A DNA stretch of 18,263 bases from DASYQV01 sp036005125 (lineage in GTDB: Bacteria > Acidobacteriota > Vicinamibacteria > Vicinamibacterales > UBA2999), in NCBI GenBank assembly GCA_036005125.1, contig DASYQV010000184.1, forward strand, positions 1-18,263, in the 5' to 3' direction. The notes beneath the pieces are model-generated. The model searched no databases. It worked only from the letters and a program-made list of their open reading frames with translations, and was not told where the DNA came from. Made by a program: the position numbers and the translations under genes. Shown here in pieces: positions 7,363-16,000 of the stretch (position 1 is its first letter; every line of letters starts with the position of its first letter).

Positions 7363-7793
7363 GTGTGATGGTTCGGAGCAGTGTGCTCCCGCCGAATCCG
7401 ACATGTCACGCCCGAAGGCGATCAAGCGTACTACGTCGCGAGGCCAGTTCGAGACCGAATCGACGACGTTTGTCGTAGATCCGGTACGTCTGCCTGCCGG
7501 GCGCGATCGTCCCGCGTCCTCCGGCTGCTCGAACCGCACCGCACGCGCATCAGGATGCTCGGGAACCTCGGCCATTCGTGGCGCGCATCCCCTCCGGCGT
7601 AAATCCTGCACGCGGACGCGCGTTCACGATCGGATCGCGCGGACGTCGCACGTCGCATCGAAGCGAACGCTCTTCAATCAGTGCTGGCAGCGCAACTTCG
7701 TGGAGCTGGCGTTTGAGAAGGAGGGAAAGGACTGCTTCCTGCCGGCAGGATGCAGCCCGACGTTCTGACTGCATGCATGCGTAGGCATGTCCC
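7363..7793. other. No confident gene; possible coding remnant near 7660-7768
   Basis: About 430 bp between the glycosyltransferase start and the cruciform repeat. Overlapping weak open frames exist on both strands. The plus-strand frame ending TGA at 7768 (starts at 7346 or 7403) is Ser/Arg/Thr-rich and unrecognisable for most of its length, but its last 35 codons (KRTLFNQCWQRNFVEL... CSPTF) use G or C at most third positions, as a real gene here would. That may be a small gene or the tail of a decayed one. No family is recognised. Confidence 0.4.
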
Positions 7794-7854
7794 GTACGTA
7801 GGCCGCATCTTTAGATGCGGCACTGGGCCGGGTCTAAAGACCCGGCCTACGTAC
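7794..7854. repeat. Complete cruciform-type palindrome (two hairpins inside an outer stem)
   Basis: The outer stem GTACGTAGGCC (7794-7804) pairs perfectly with GGCCTACGTAC (7844-7854). Inside are two perfect hairpins, GCCGCATCT-TT-AGATGCGGC and GCCGGGTCT-AA-AGACCCGGC. Half-copies occur at 74-93, 11468-11495 and 11600-11626. It sits 23 bp past the stop of the gene ending at 7878 and could act as a terminator, though no U-tract follows it. Confidence 0.9.
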
Positions 7855-7877
7855 TTATCCGATTATCCGGCCCGTCG

Positions 7878-8990
7878 CTATTTCCTGGACTGCCCGGCTT
7901 TCCTTTCCGTGGCGCGAGAGCCGCTCAGCTGACCCACCAGGCCGATGTTCCCCTCATGGCACGCGTATTCGTACATCTGCGGTGACGTGACGCCGTCGAC
8001 CCCTCCGACCATCGCGTCGAGCCTCGTGTAGGGCCATTCAGCGGTCCACGGCCTGGCGAACGTGGTGGAATCGCTCACGGTCATGGAATAGGTGATCGTA
8101 TTCGGCCCCGTCCGGGTAAACCGCTCGATCAGGTGCAGGTTTTCGAAGGATCCCCTGAACGGGTTCTTGTTGTTGAAATTCGTCGTCTCGACGACGAGCG
8201 TCTCGCCTTCCCACCGGCCCCTGGGATCGCCGAGCCACTGGCGCACCGTTGACGGGATGTGCGGACGACCGTCGAGCGGAATGATCCGGGCATCGTGGAT
8301 CTGCTCCATCTCGATGACCACATGATCGCGGCCCTGGACGATCCGCAGATGGTTGTTGTAGCCGCCCGGCAGCCGCGGCACGCCGCCGAAGATGAGACAC
8401 CGTTCGCTGAGGCGGCGATCCTCCGGGTTGTCGGCGCGGGTTCCGCGGCCGTCGACGCCCCCTTCGGTGCCGTCCTCGACCTCGAGGTCATTACGTCCGG
8501 CGGGGTTTGCCGCGCTGGCGAAGCGTCCCAGCTTCGCTGAATACTCCGCAAAGCGCTTGAGCGCTCCCGGCGTGAGCGGCGGGACTCTGCCATCGGGCGG
8601 GTCCACGATCAGCGAGGTTCTGTCGATGGGGTCTCCGGGCACCGGAAACCAGAACGCGTTGTACGCGCGGCCGACGTCGGTGACGCTGCCCGGCTTCTGA
8701 TCGCGGCGGTCCCGGTTGTCGCGAGAGCGCCGCGCCTGGGCGGTGCGCTGCGCCAGCTCTTCGGGCGTGAGCCGTTCCTTGCCGGCAAGTGCGGACGGCC
8801 GCTCGAGGGGCGTACTCACAGTGTTATTCCAGATGCCCTGAAGGTCTGGCTGCCCGTCCGGCGTCCTGGGCGCTTTGTACGTCGTGTTCGCGGTGTCGAC
8901 GGTCTGGGCGGCCGCCGGTGCCCCGGCCAGCGTGACGATTGCCAGCGCGCCCACCGCCATACGGAATAGGGCAAGAGGTCGATCAGTCAT
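7878..8990 (-). CDS. Secreted protein of unknown function, Acidobacteriota-type 'GRWEGETLVVET' family, member 2
   Basis: 370 residues. The ATG at 8990 is chosen over a TTG six bases upstream because GGAGG lies 6 bases before it. The signal peptide is residues 1-29 (MAVGALAIVTLAGAPAAAQ). The mature chain starts with RTPDGQPDLQGIWNN and TPLERP, has a charged helix (75-97), one cysteine at about 198 (SERCLIFGG), the block ARIIPLDGRPH then RQWLGDPRGRWEGETLVVET (about 235-270), SDSTTFARPW, and ends with EYACHEGN. I recognise this as a large paralogous family of secreted proteins in Acidobacteriota and related soil bacteria; no biochemical function is known to me. It follows its paralog by 42 bp and is probably co-transcribed with it. 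Confidence 0.8.
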   Translation of the reverse strand: MTDRPLALFRMAVGALAIVTLAGAPAAAQTVDTANTTYKAPRTPDGQPDLQGIWNNTVSTPLERPSALAGKERLTPEELAQRTAQARRSRDNRDRRDQKPGSVTDVGRAYNAFWFPVPGDPIDRTSLIVDPPDGRVPPLTPGALKRFAEYSAKLGRFASAANPAGRNDLEVEDGTEGGVDGRGTRADNPEDRRLSERCLIFGGVPRLPGGYNNHLRIVQGRDHVVIEMEQIHDARIIPLDGRPHIPSTVRQWLGDPRGRWEGETLVVETTNFNNKNPFRGSFENLHLIERFTRTGPNTITYSMTVSDSTTFARPWTAEWPYTRLDAMVGGVDGVTSPQMYEYACHEGNIGLVGQLSGSRATERKAGQSRK

Positions 8991-9032
8991 CTGCAACCTC
9001 CAGGTATTGTTCCATCGATCCTGCGTGTTGGC

Positions 9033-9983
9033 CTACCGGGTTGTGCCGGTCGGCCGGCGCGTGACGTCGATAATCAATCTGCCGCCGAAGTCCCCCAGGT
9101 CGGCTTCCCACCGCCTGGCCAGCTGCTCTTTCCGGAGATGGCCGTACATGAGCTCCTCTACGAACTCCACGCACCTGAACTCGAGCAGTTGCGCCTGACG
9201 CTCGACTCGCCGGTACAGAGGCATGCTGATCTTCCATGGCCGGGTGAAGACCTGCGGATCCTCGATGGTGGCCTCGTACTGGAGGTGGTCACGGTCGGTC
9301 TGCGTGTACCGTTCGGTCACCCGCATCTGGTCGCTGTGATGGTTGCCGGCGCGATCGAACCATGTATTTTCCATCAAATCGGTCACGTCCACCACCAGCG
9401 AATTGCCGTCCCAGCGACCGACCGAATGCCCCATCCAACTGTTCAACGGTGCAGGCTCTGCCTTGCCCATTTGAATGGTGCGGGTGGCGCCGGCAAACTC
9501 ATAGAGCATCATGATTTGACCGGTGCTCTGCACGATCCGGAACGGAAACGGCATGTACGTGGCGCGCGGCACGCCGGGCAGGTAGCACTTGCCCGCGGGG
9601 TCGCGCGTCAGCGAGTGCTCGAAGTTCTCCTGCTTCTTCTTCAGGGCTTCGGGTTTATACGGGATTTCGTTCCCTTCCACCACACCGAGGCCGGCAGGAA
9701 TCGCCCCCCACGCGCCAAGCGCCAGCACGGGCGGCGCGGGTACCTCATCGATAGGCCCTTTGATGGTCGCAATGGCCGGACGCGCCTCGTGGGGGAGGAT
9801 GTTCTCGTTCGCGGTGTTAAGGGCCTGCCAGACCCCGTTCAGGTCGGGTCTCCCGTCGGCCGTCCGCGGCAACTGACCCGGCGCGGGACCCTGACCCGAT
9901 GTCGGGCTCACGGTGAGAGAAATACCAGCGAGGACCACAGCCGTCGTGGCGGCGACGAGCACATCTCTAAAACCTATGCGCAT
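9033..9983 (-). CDS. Secreted protein of unknown function, same family, member 1
   Basis: 316 residues; ATG at 9983 with AAGGAG 8 bases upstream. Signal peptide about 1-30 (VLVAATTAVVLAGISLTV). It shares with the downstream gene the opening RTADGRPDLNGVW (40-52), a GHSVGRWDGNSLVVDVTDL block (185-203), the strand EDPQVFTRPW (241-250) and a C-terminal EFRCVEF where the other has EYACHE. The middle differs: KCYLPGVPRATYMPFPFRI (132-150) and MMLYEFAGATR take the place of the charged region of the other protein. The shared landmarks indicate an old duplication, now diverged. It is first in a two-gene unit and divergent from the propeller gene. Enzymatic role unknown. Confidence 0.8.
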   Translation of the reverse strand: MRIGFRDVLVAATTAVVLAGISLTVSPTSGQGPAPGQLPRTADGRPDLNGVWQALNTANENILPHEARPAIATIKGPIDEVPAPPVLALGAWGAIPAGLGVVEGNEIPYKPEALKKKQENFEHSLTRDPAGKCYLPGVPRATYMPFPFRIVQSTGQIMMLYEFAGATRTIQMGKAEPAPLNSWMGHSVGRWDGNSLVVDVTDLMENTWFDRAGNHHSDQMRVTERYTQTDRDHLQYEATIEDPQVFTRPWKISMPLYRRVERQAQLLEFRCVEFVEELMYGHLRKEQLARRWEADLGDFGGRLIIDVTRRPTGTTR

Positions 9984-10062
9984 CTGAGATCTCCTTCATT
10001 CCGACGGCAGGAGCCGCCTTCGTACTCGAAGCTGCAGCACGATGTCAAGGCCGCCATTTCTC

Positions 10063-10133
10063 ATTCATGATTCACGATTCATGATTCATGATTGGAATCA
10101 AGAATCAAGAATCAAGAATCAAGAATCACGAAG
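10063..10133. repeat. Inverted array of 7-bp units (GANTC-rich), locus 3
   Basis: The left arm has ATTCATG, ATTCACG, ATTCATG, ATTCATG; the right arm has AATCAAG four times and then AATCACG. Eight GANTC sites fall in 71 bp. It lies in the divergent gap between the secreted-protein gene (start 9983, -) and the propeller gene (start 10187, +), so it could influence promoters for both. Confidence 0.9.
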
Positions 10134-10186
10134 ACCCGGCCTGCGTACGCGCTCGGTATAAAATCCGCGACGAGGTTATAAGGGGG

Positions 10187-11455
10187 ATGACTCGATCGAT
10201 TGTTCTCCTGGCGACGGCGCTCATCATATCTCTCACGTTGTCAGGCAGTCCGACCCACGCTCAGGCTGCGCGCGTGGGGTGGCCCCAATGGGGTGGCCCC
10301 TCACGGAACTTTCACGTCGAAACCGCCTCGATTGGCCGTTCATGGCCCAAGGACGGTCCAAAGCAATTGTGGCGGCGTCCTCTCGGTGAAGGGTACTCCT
10401 CGATTCTCGTCGAGGGCGGCACGCTCGTGACGATGTATCGTCGCGGTGACGAGGAGGTCATCATCGCGCTGGACGCGGCGACCGGCGCGACGCGGTGGGA
10501 GCATGCCTATCGTGCGCCGCTTACGCGCAACGGCTACTTCGATGTCTGGCTCAACGCGGCGGGGCCCGGACCTTACTCCACCCCTCTCATCGCGGACGGT
10601 ACCGTCTTTACCATCGGCGTGGACGGCCGGTTTCACGCTCTCGATCTGCAGACGGGATCGATCCGCTGGTCGCACGATCTCGTCGCTTCCTTCAAGCTGA
10701 ATGAGTACAACGCCTTTGCATCGAGCCCCCTCGATTACAAGGACACTGTCATACTGCCGCTCGGCGGAAGCGGGCGCGGACTCGTCGCATTCAAGCGGGA
10801 TACGGGCGTGCTGGCTTGGCAGAGCGATCCGTTGCCCCTGGCACCAGGCTCTCCCATCATCATCGACGTCGACGGTCAGCGCGAGCTGGTGATGTGGGGC
10901 CAGCAGGAGCTCGCCGCGTTCAATCCCGACAACGGACGCCTGCTCTGGCGCCATCCGCATCAGTCGCAGCTTGGCCTCAACATCAGCACGCCGCTGTGGC
11001 AACCCGGCAATCGCCTGTTCGTGTCCTCCGCCTACGGCGGCGGCAGCCGTATGCTCCAGCTGTCGCGGATCGACGGGCGCACGACGCCCAAAGAGTTGTG
11101 GTTCACCAACCGGATGCACCTCCACTTCGGCGGCGCGCTCAGAATGGGAGAGCTCATTATCGGGACGACCGGCGATTTCGGTCCGGCATTCATGGTCGCG
11201 GTGGAGGCCGATTCCGGAGCGGAGGTCTGGCGGGATCGGAGCTTTGCTCGAGCTCAGATGGTCGATGCGAACGGAACACTCGTGATCGTCGACGAGCACG
11301 GAGCAATCGCCGTGGCATCGGTGTCCAAAGGCGGGCTGCAGGTTCACGCGCGCAAAGAGATCCTCACGCCGAACGCGTGGACCCCGCCCACGCTTGTCGG
11401 CAGCACGCTGTACGTGCGCGATCGCAAGGATATTCTGGCGCTCGACCTGCACTGA
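10187..11455 (+). CDS. Secreted PQQ-like (BamB-type) beta-propeller protein
   Basis: 422 residues from the ATG at 10187, which follows AAGGGGG closely and begins a signal peptide (1-26, ending THAQA). The open frame extends to 10088, but that part translates the heptad repeat and has no signal sequence. After WPQWGGPSRNFH comes a chain of propeller blades recognisable by their turns: VIIALDAATGATRW (91-104), FHALDLQTGSIRW (149-161), LVAFKRDTGVLAW (199-211), LAAFNPDNGRLLW (242-254) and MVAVEADSGAEVW (336-348). Related proteins include the PQQ-binding quinoprotein fold and BamB, but there is no lipobox and no clear quinoprotein active site, so neither enzyme activity nor a BamB role is asserted. 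A TATAAAAT box at 10157-10164 is a possible -10 element without a good -35 partner. Convergent with the RND operon. Confidence 0.82.
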   Translation: MTRSIVLLATALIISLTLSGSPTHAQAARVGWPQWGGPSRNFHVETASIGRSWPKDGPKQLWRRPLGEGYSSILVEGGTLVTMYRRGDEEVIIALDAATGATRWEHAYRAPLTRNGYFDVWLNAAGPGPYSTPLIADGTVFTIGVDGRFHALDLQTGSIRWSHDLVASFKLNEYNAFASSPLDYKDTVILPLGGSGRGLVAFKRDTGVLAWQSDPLPLAPGSPIIIDVDGQRELVMWGQQELAAFNPDNGRLLWRHPHQSQLGLNISTPLWQPGNRLFVSSAYGGGSRMLQLSRIDGRTTPKELWFTNRMHLHFGGALRMGELIIGTTGDFGPAFMVAVEADSGAEVWRDRSFARAQMVDANGTLVIVDEHGAIAVASVSKGGLQVHARKEILTPNAWTPPTLVGSTLYVRDRKDILALDLH

Positions 11456-11467
11456 AGCTCACACGCT

Positions 11468-11495
11468 TGTACGTAGGCCCGTAGGCCGGGTCTTT
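11468..11495 (+). repeat. Left half of the TTTAG-centred palindrome, abutting copy 3
   Basis: GTACGTAGGCC, then GTAGGCCGGGTCTTTAG, match the left half of the complete element at 7794-7854 and stop exactly where the composite palindrome (11496-11573) begins. The partner half lies on the other side at 11600-11626. Confidence 0.75.
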
Positions 11496-11573
11496 AGCCC
11501 GTTATGCGGCCACACACGCGAATTTTGTACTCGTTGTGCGACCGCATAACGGGCGAGGCGCGCGGAGCGCGCC
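11496..11573 (-). repeat. Composite palindromic repeat, copy 3 (inverted)
   Basis: On the minus strand it reads GGCGCGCTCCGCGCGCC, then CGCCCGTTATGCGG, a core with GAGTACAAAATTCGCG, and CCGCATAACGGGCT, matching copies 1 and 2. On the plus strand the arms are AGCCCGTTATGCGG and CCGCATAACGGGC. It lies between the convergent propeller and RND genes and, with its flanking half-palindromes, could serve as a two-way terminator. Confidence 0.85.
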
Positions 11574-11599
11574 AAAAAGACACTGGTTAGACCCGGGGA

Positions 11600-11626
11600 A
11601 TGCCGCATCTAAAGATGCGGCCTACG
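11600..11626 (+). repeat. Right half-palindrome flanking copy 3
   Basis: TGCCGCATCTAAAGATGCGGC is itself a perfect hairpin (GCCGCATCT / AGATGCGGC) and continues into CTACG. Together with 11468-11495 it brackets the composite repeat. It ends 18 bp from the stop of the membrane-fusion protein gene (11644). Confidence 0.78.
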
Positions 11627-11643
11627 AAAAGCCGAACGCTCGC

Positions 11644-12996
11644 CTATTTGCCCTGCGCGTCGAGGGTGACGGGAGCAATCCGGGCGCCCTCGCGGGCCGC
11701 ATCGCCGGGTACGGCGATAATCGTTGCCCCTTCCGCCACGCCCTGAACGATCTCGACGCGATCGCCATAATCCCGCCCGACCGCGATCTTCTGAAGGTGG
11801 ACGATCCCATCCGGCTGAACAACAGCGAGTTGGGCGCCATCCGATCGGAAGATGACCGCCGCGGCCGGCACCACGAGCGGCGGGTTGGTGCGCGAGGTAC
11901 TCAGGTCGACCTCCGCGTACGTTCCCGGGAACAACGTTCCGTCCGCGTTCGGCACGTGTATCTCGACGAGCATCGTACGGGTGGCTGGATCGAGCGCATT
12001 CGCGGTACGCATCACCGTGCCTTGAAAGCTGCGGCCCGGAAACTGTGAAACGGTCAGCACCGCGGCCTGGCCGACATGCACCGAGTTGACGCTGGCCTGC
12101 GGCACGTTCACGTACGTCCGAAGCGTGCCGGTCTGCGCAATCCGGTAGAGAAGCGTGTTGCCGGTGCTCACGAGCGCCCCGACATCCACATTGCGCACCG
12201 TGATCATGCCGTCGAACGGCGCCTTGACGAGGCGGTATGCCTGGATGGTCTGCAGTCGCGCCAGACCCGCCTTCCCCGCCGCCAGATTGCTGTGCTGTGC
12301 CACGACCACTTTTTCCAGCGCCTGCACGTTGGCGTCCTGCGCCGCTAACTGCGCCTCGGACTGGTCGCCCTCCTGTCGCGACGTGATCCCCTTCTCGGTC
12401 AGCATTTTCGATCGCTCGGCGGTGATGCGGGCGAGATCGCGGTTCGCCTTGCCCTGTTCGAGGCTCGCCTGCGCCTGCTCGATCGCGGCCTCGGCCTGGT
12501 GCACTGCGGCCTCGGACTGGTGAATCTGCTGATCCAGCTCCGGCGCGTCGATCTCGGCCAGGACCTGGCCCGCGCGCACGCGATCGCCGATGTCGACCAG
12601 ACGGCGTTTGAGGTACCCGTCAGTGCGAGCCAGAATCGGCGCTTCCGTGAGCGCCTGCATCGTCCCGGGCAATCTGATGTCGTTCTCGACCGGGCCCCGG
12701 CTCACGCGTATCACGCCGAGCCGCGGCAACTGTTTCTGCTGCGCGTCCGCTTCGGCGCGGAGAATGGCCTCGCGCCGTTGAAGCGGCAGATAGCCGGCCA
12801 GGAACGCCCCTATGAGGAGGACCACGAAAACGGCCAGCAGCGCCGAGATGGTCGTACGGGACGGACGCCAGCGCTCCGGGGGCGCGCCGGCCGGTTGATT
12901 GTGGTGGATCGCAAGCTGGCGCCTCAGCTCCTCCAGTTCCCGTCGCAGCTGCTCCTCGGTCGAATGGCTGGTGTCGTGTCTCATGTGGTCAGTCAT
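11644..12996 (-). CDS. RND efflux periplasmic adaptor (membrane fusion protein, HlyD/AcrA-type)
   Basis: 450 residues from the ATG at 12996, with GAAGG about 10 bases upstream; an ATG at 12984 is also possible. There is no lipobox. A charged helix (12-30) is followed by one membrane anchor (49-69). The body has the usual adaptor order: beta-barrel and lipoyl half (VENDIRLPGTMQ, TDGYLKRRLVDIGDRVRAGQ about 125-144), a coiled-coil hairpin (about 152-250, rich in Ala/Gln/Glu), the second lipoyl half (VKAPFDGMITVRNVDVGALV, 257-276), a barrel (VPQASVNSVHVGQ) and a membrane-proximal domain (LVVPAAAVIF to the end). It links the inner-membrane pump to an outer-membrane channel. The pump gene lies 39 bp upstream, the reverse of the usual adaptor-first order. 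No TolC-like gene is in the window. Confidence 0.93.
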   Translation of the reverse strand: MTDHMRHDTSHSTEEQLRRELEELRRQLAIHHNQPAGAPPERWRPSRTTISALLAVFVVLLIGAFLAGYLPLQRREAILRAEADAQQKQLPRLGVIRVSRGPVENDIRLPGTMQALTEAPILARTDGYLKRRLVDIGDRVRAGQVLAEIDAPELDQQIHQSEAAVHQAEAAIEQAQASLEQGKANRDLARITAERSKMLTEKGITSRQEGDQSEAQLAAQDANVQALEKVVVAQHSNLAAGKAGLARLQTIQAYRLVKAPFDGMITVRNVDVGALVSTGNTLLYRIAQTGTLRTYVNVPQASVNSVHVGQAAVLTVSQFPGRSFQGTVMRTANALDPATRTMLVEIHVPNADGTLFPGTYAEVDLSTSRTNPPLVVPAAAVIFRSDGAQLAVVQPDGIVHLQKIAVGRDYGDRVEIVQGVAEGATIIAVPGDAAREGARIAPVTLDAQGK

Positions 12997-13035
12997 GGCG
13001 AGCTACCTTCGCCGGCACTCGTGTTTGTCGACCCC

Positions 13036-16000
13036 CTACGGCACGAGCTCCCCTGCGAGCTCCTCACGCCGCTCGTGCTCCGCCTCTTCCTGCAGGCGTG
13101 ATTCGTGATTTGTGGGAGGCTTCGTGCGCAGATACGAATAAATGATCGGGACGATGAACAGCGTCGTGACGGTCGCGCCCAGCAACCCGCCGATGACGGC
13201 ACGCCCGAGCGGCGCATTCTGTTCCCCGCCTTCGCTGAGACCGATCGCCATCGGAAGCATGCCGAATATCATCGCCATCGCCGTCATCAGCACCGGCCGG
13301 AGACGCGCATATCCGGCCGAGAGCATCGCGTTGCGAGCCAACGGCACGGCGGTGCGCTCATCGTTCGCGAACACGACCAGCAGAATGCTGTTCGCCGTGG
13401 CCACGCCAATCGCCATGATCGATCCCATCAGCGACGGCACGCTCAGCGTCGTGCGCGTGACGAACAACATCCACAGTATCCCGGCCATCGCGCCTGGCAG
13501 GGCCGTGAGAATGATGAACGGGTCGAGCCACGACTGGAAGTTCACCACCATCAGGAGGTAGACCAGCACGACGGCAAAGACGATCCCCAACCCGAGCCGG
13601 AAGAACGAGGATTGCATCGTGTCGTACTCGCCGCGCATGGTGAGCGTCGTCCCGCGCGGCAGATTCGGCCGCTCCTCGTTCATGATCTTTTCGACTTCTG
13701 CGCCGACACTCCCCAGATCCCGTCGATCGATGTTGGCGTACACGTCGAACACCGGGGCGACGTTGTAATGATTGATGACGACCGGTCCGTAGCTGCGCTT
13801 CACGTCGACCAGATTCGACAGGAGTTGAGCCGTTCCCGTCGTCAACGCTCCCGGGTTGCCGTAGGCCTGTGAGGTACCGCTCGGCGACGACCCGACAGAT
13901 GCGTTCCCCGCTCCCGCCGAGCCTGCGATCGAACCCGGCGTGGTCTCGGCGACGGTATTCGTTGCGGCGGTCACGGGGGTCCGCAGCAGTTCGTCGAGCG
14001 AATCGATCCGATACTGCGAGGTCTGCACGCCGACGTTGTAGTTGACCCCGGTAGCCGGATTCAGCCAGAAGCTCGGCGCCACCTGATTGTTGCCGCTCAG
14101 CGAGATCAGCATGCTGCTCGTCACATCGCGCTGCGTGAGGCCCATCTGTCCCGCTTTGACGCGGTCGACGTTCAGATTCAATTGCGGCTGCTGGAAGACC
14201 TGGTGGATGTGCACGTCGGCGGCGCCGGGGATGCGGGTGATGCGGCCGCGAAGCCGGTCGGCGACCTTGTAGTTCTCGGTGGCGTTGTATCCGACGACCT
14301 GCAGGTCGATCGGCGCCGGCAGGCCGAAATTCAGAATCTGGTTCGTGATGTTCGCCGGCTCGAAGAAGAAGATCGTGTCCGGGAAGGTCTCGCTCAGCCG
14401 TCTGCGAAGCAGGACTTCGTAGTCGCGCACGGGGCCGTGCCGCTCCCGATTCAACGAGATCACGATCTCGCCATCCGTCGCGGCGACGTTCGGGACATCG
14501 CCCTGCGCGAGACTGCTCCACGCGTTGGGAATGCCGATATTGTCGAGAATCGTGTCGATCTCGCCGGCGGGCAGCGTGCGGCGTATCTCCTGCTCGATAT
14601 CGGCGAACCGGACCTCCGTCTGCTCGATGCGCGTGCCGGGGGGCAGACGTGCGTGCAGCCGTAACGTGCCGGCGTCCACATCGGGGAAGAAATCCCGGCC
14701 GATCATCCCGACGAGCCAGAGAGAGCCCAGCGCGACCAGCACGAACCCGAGCAGCATCGGCATCCGGTGATCCAGCGACCACTCCAGCAGCCCCATGTAG
14801 CGGTAGCGAAAACGCTCGAACAGGGCGTTCATGCGGCGATGGACGCTCCAGAGGATCCCTGACCCTCCGTGTCCACCGGCCTGGTGCACGGCGACCTCGC
14901 TTCGGAGCAGGTGGTGCACCATGGTCGGCACCAGGGTTCGCGACAACAGGTACGACGCCGTCATCGCGAACACGACCGCCATCGCGAGCGGTGTGAACAG
15001 GTACTGTGCGGTGCCCGTCAGAAGCAGCACCGGCACGAATACAATGCAGATGGACAACGTAGACACGAATGTCGGCACGGCGATCTGTGACGCGCCGTCC
15101 AGCACCGCGCGGACGAGCGGCTTGCCCATTCCGAGGTTCCGATGCGTATTCTCGATTTCCACCGTCGCATCGTCGACGAGGATGCCCACGGCCAGCGCGA
15201 GTCCCCCCAGCGTCATCACGTTGATCGTCTCGCCCAGGAGCCTCAGGATGGAGATGGATGTCAGAATCGAAAGCGGGATCGAGATACACACGATGAGGGT
15301 GCTTCGCCAGCTCCCAAGGAACAGAAGGATCACCGCGCCGGTCAGCGCCGCTGCAATCAGGGTCTCGCGAACCACGCCGCCGATCGCGGCCCGCACGAAC
15401 AGTGATTGATCGCCGAACGTCGACAACTTCAGCTCCTGCGTCACCCTCCCCATGATCTTCGGCAGCTCGTTCTTCACCGCGTTGACGATGGCGAGCGTCG
15501 ACGCCCTGCCGTTGCGCGTCACGGTCAGCAGGACGCCGCGCGCGCCGTTCGTTCGCACGATGCTCGTCTGCGGATTGAAGCCGTCGTGGACGGTGGCGAC
15601 GTCCTTCATGTAGATCGTGGCGCCGTTGACGGATCTGATTGGCAGGTTGTTGAACTCGTTGATGGTGGGCAGACTGCTGTTCAACCTGACCGGATACTCG
15701 ACGCCGCCGAATTTCGCGGTGCCGGCGGGCAAGATCAGGTTCTGGAGATTCAGAGCATTCGAGACATCGATTGGCGACAGCCGCTTCGCGTACAGCTCAT
15801 CGAGCTTCAGGTCCACCAGGACCTGGCGGCTCTTCCCGCCGAACGGGTACGACACGGTCGCTCCCTGCACCGTGGCGAGCGGCGTCCGGATGAAATTGTT
15901 GCCGAGGTCGAACAGTTCCTGCTCCTTGAGGGTCTGACTGCTCAACCCGAGCTGCAGAATCGGCACGCTGGCCGCATCGTATTTGAGGATCTGCGGCGGA

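Noticed and set aside
6046..7368. 440-residue plus-strand open frame opposite the glycosyltransferase
   Set aside because: It is Arg/Gln/His/Glu-rich, the mirror of a hydrophobic membrane protein, with no recognisable family.
9138..10070. 310-residue plus-strand open frame opposite the secreted paralog
   Set aside because: Shadow of the minus-strand gene, which has a good ribosome site, signal peptide and family motifs.
10157..10164. TATAAAAT as a promoter of the propeller gene
   Set aside because: No -35-like hexamer at 16-18 bp upstream; mentioned with the gene but not called as a promoter.
10340..11452. 370-residue minus-strand open frame opposite the propeller gene
   Set aside because: The plus strand has five clear propeller blade motifs and a signal peptide; the reverse frame has neither start context nor motifs.
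13358..15289. 643-residue open frame on the minus strand inside the RND pump gene
   Set aside because: It lies in another frame of the pump, is Arg/Ala/Gly/Asp-rich with no domain, and is explained by high GC at third positions of the true gene.
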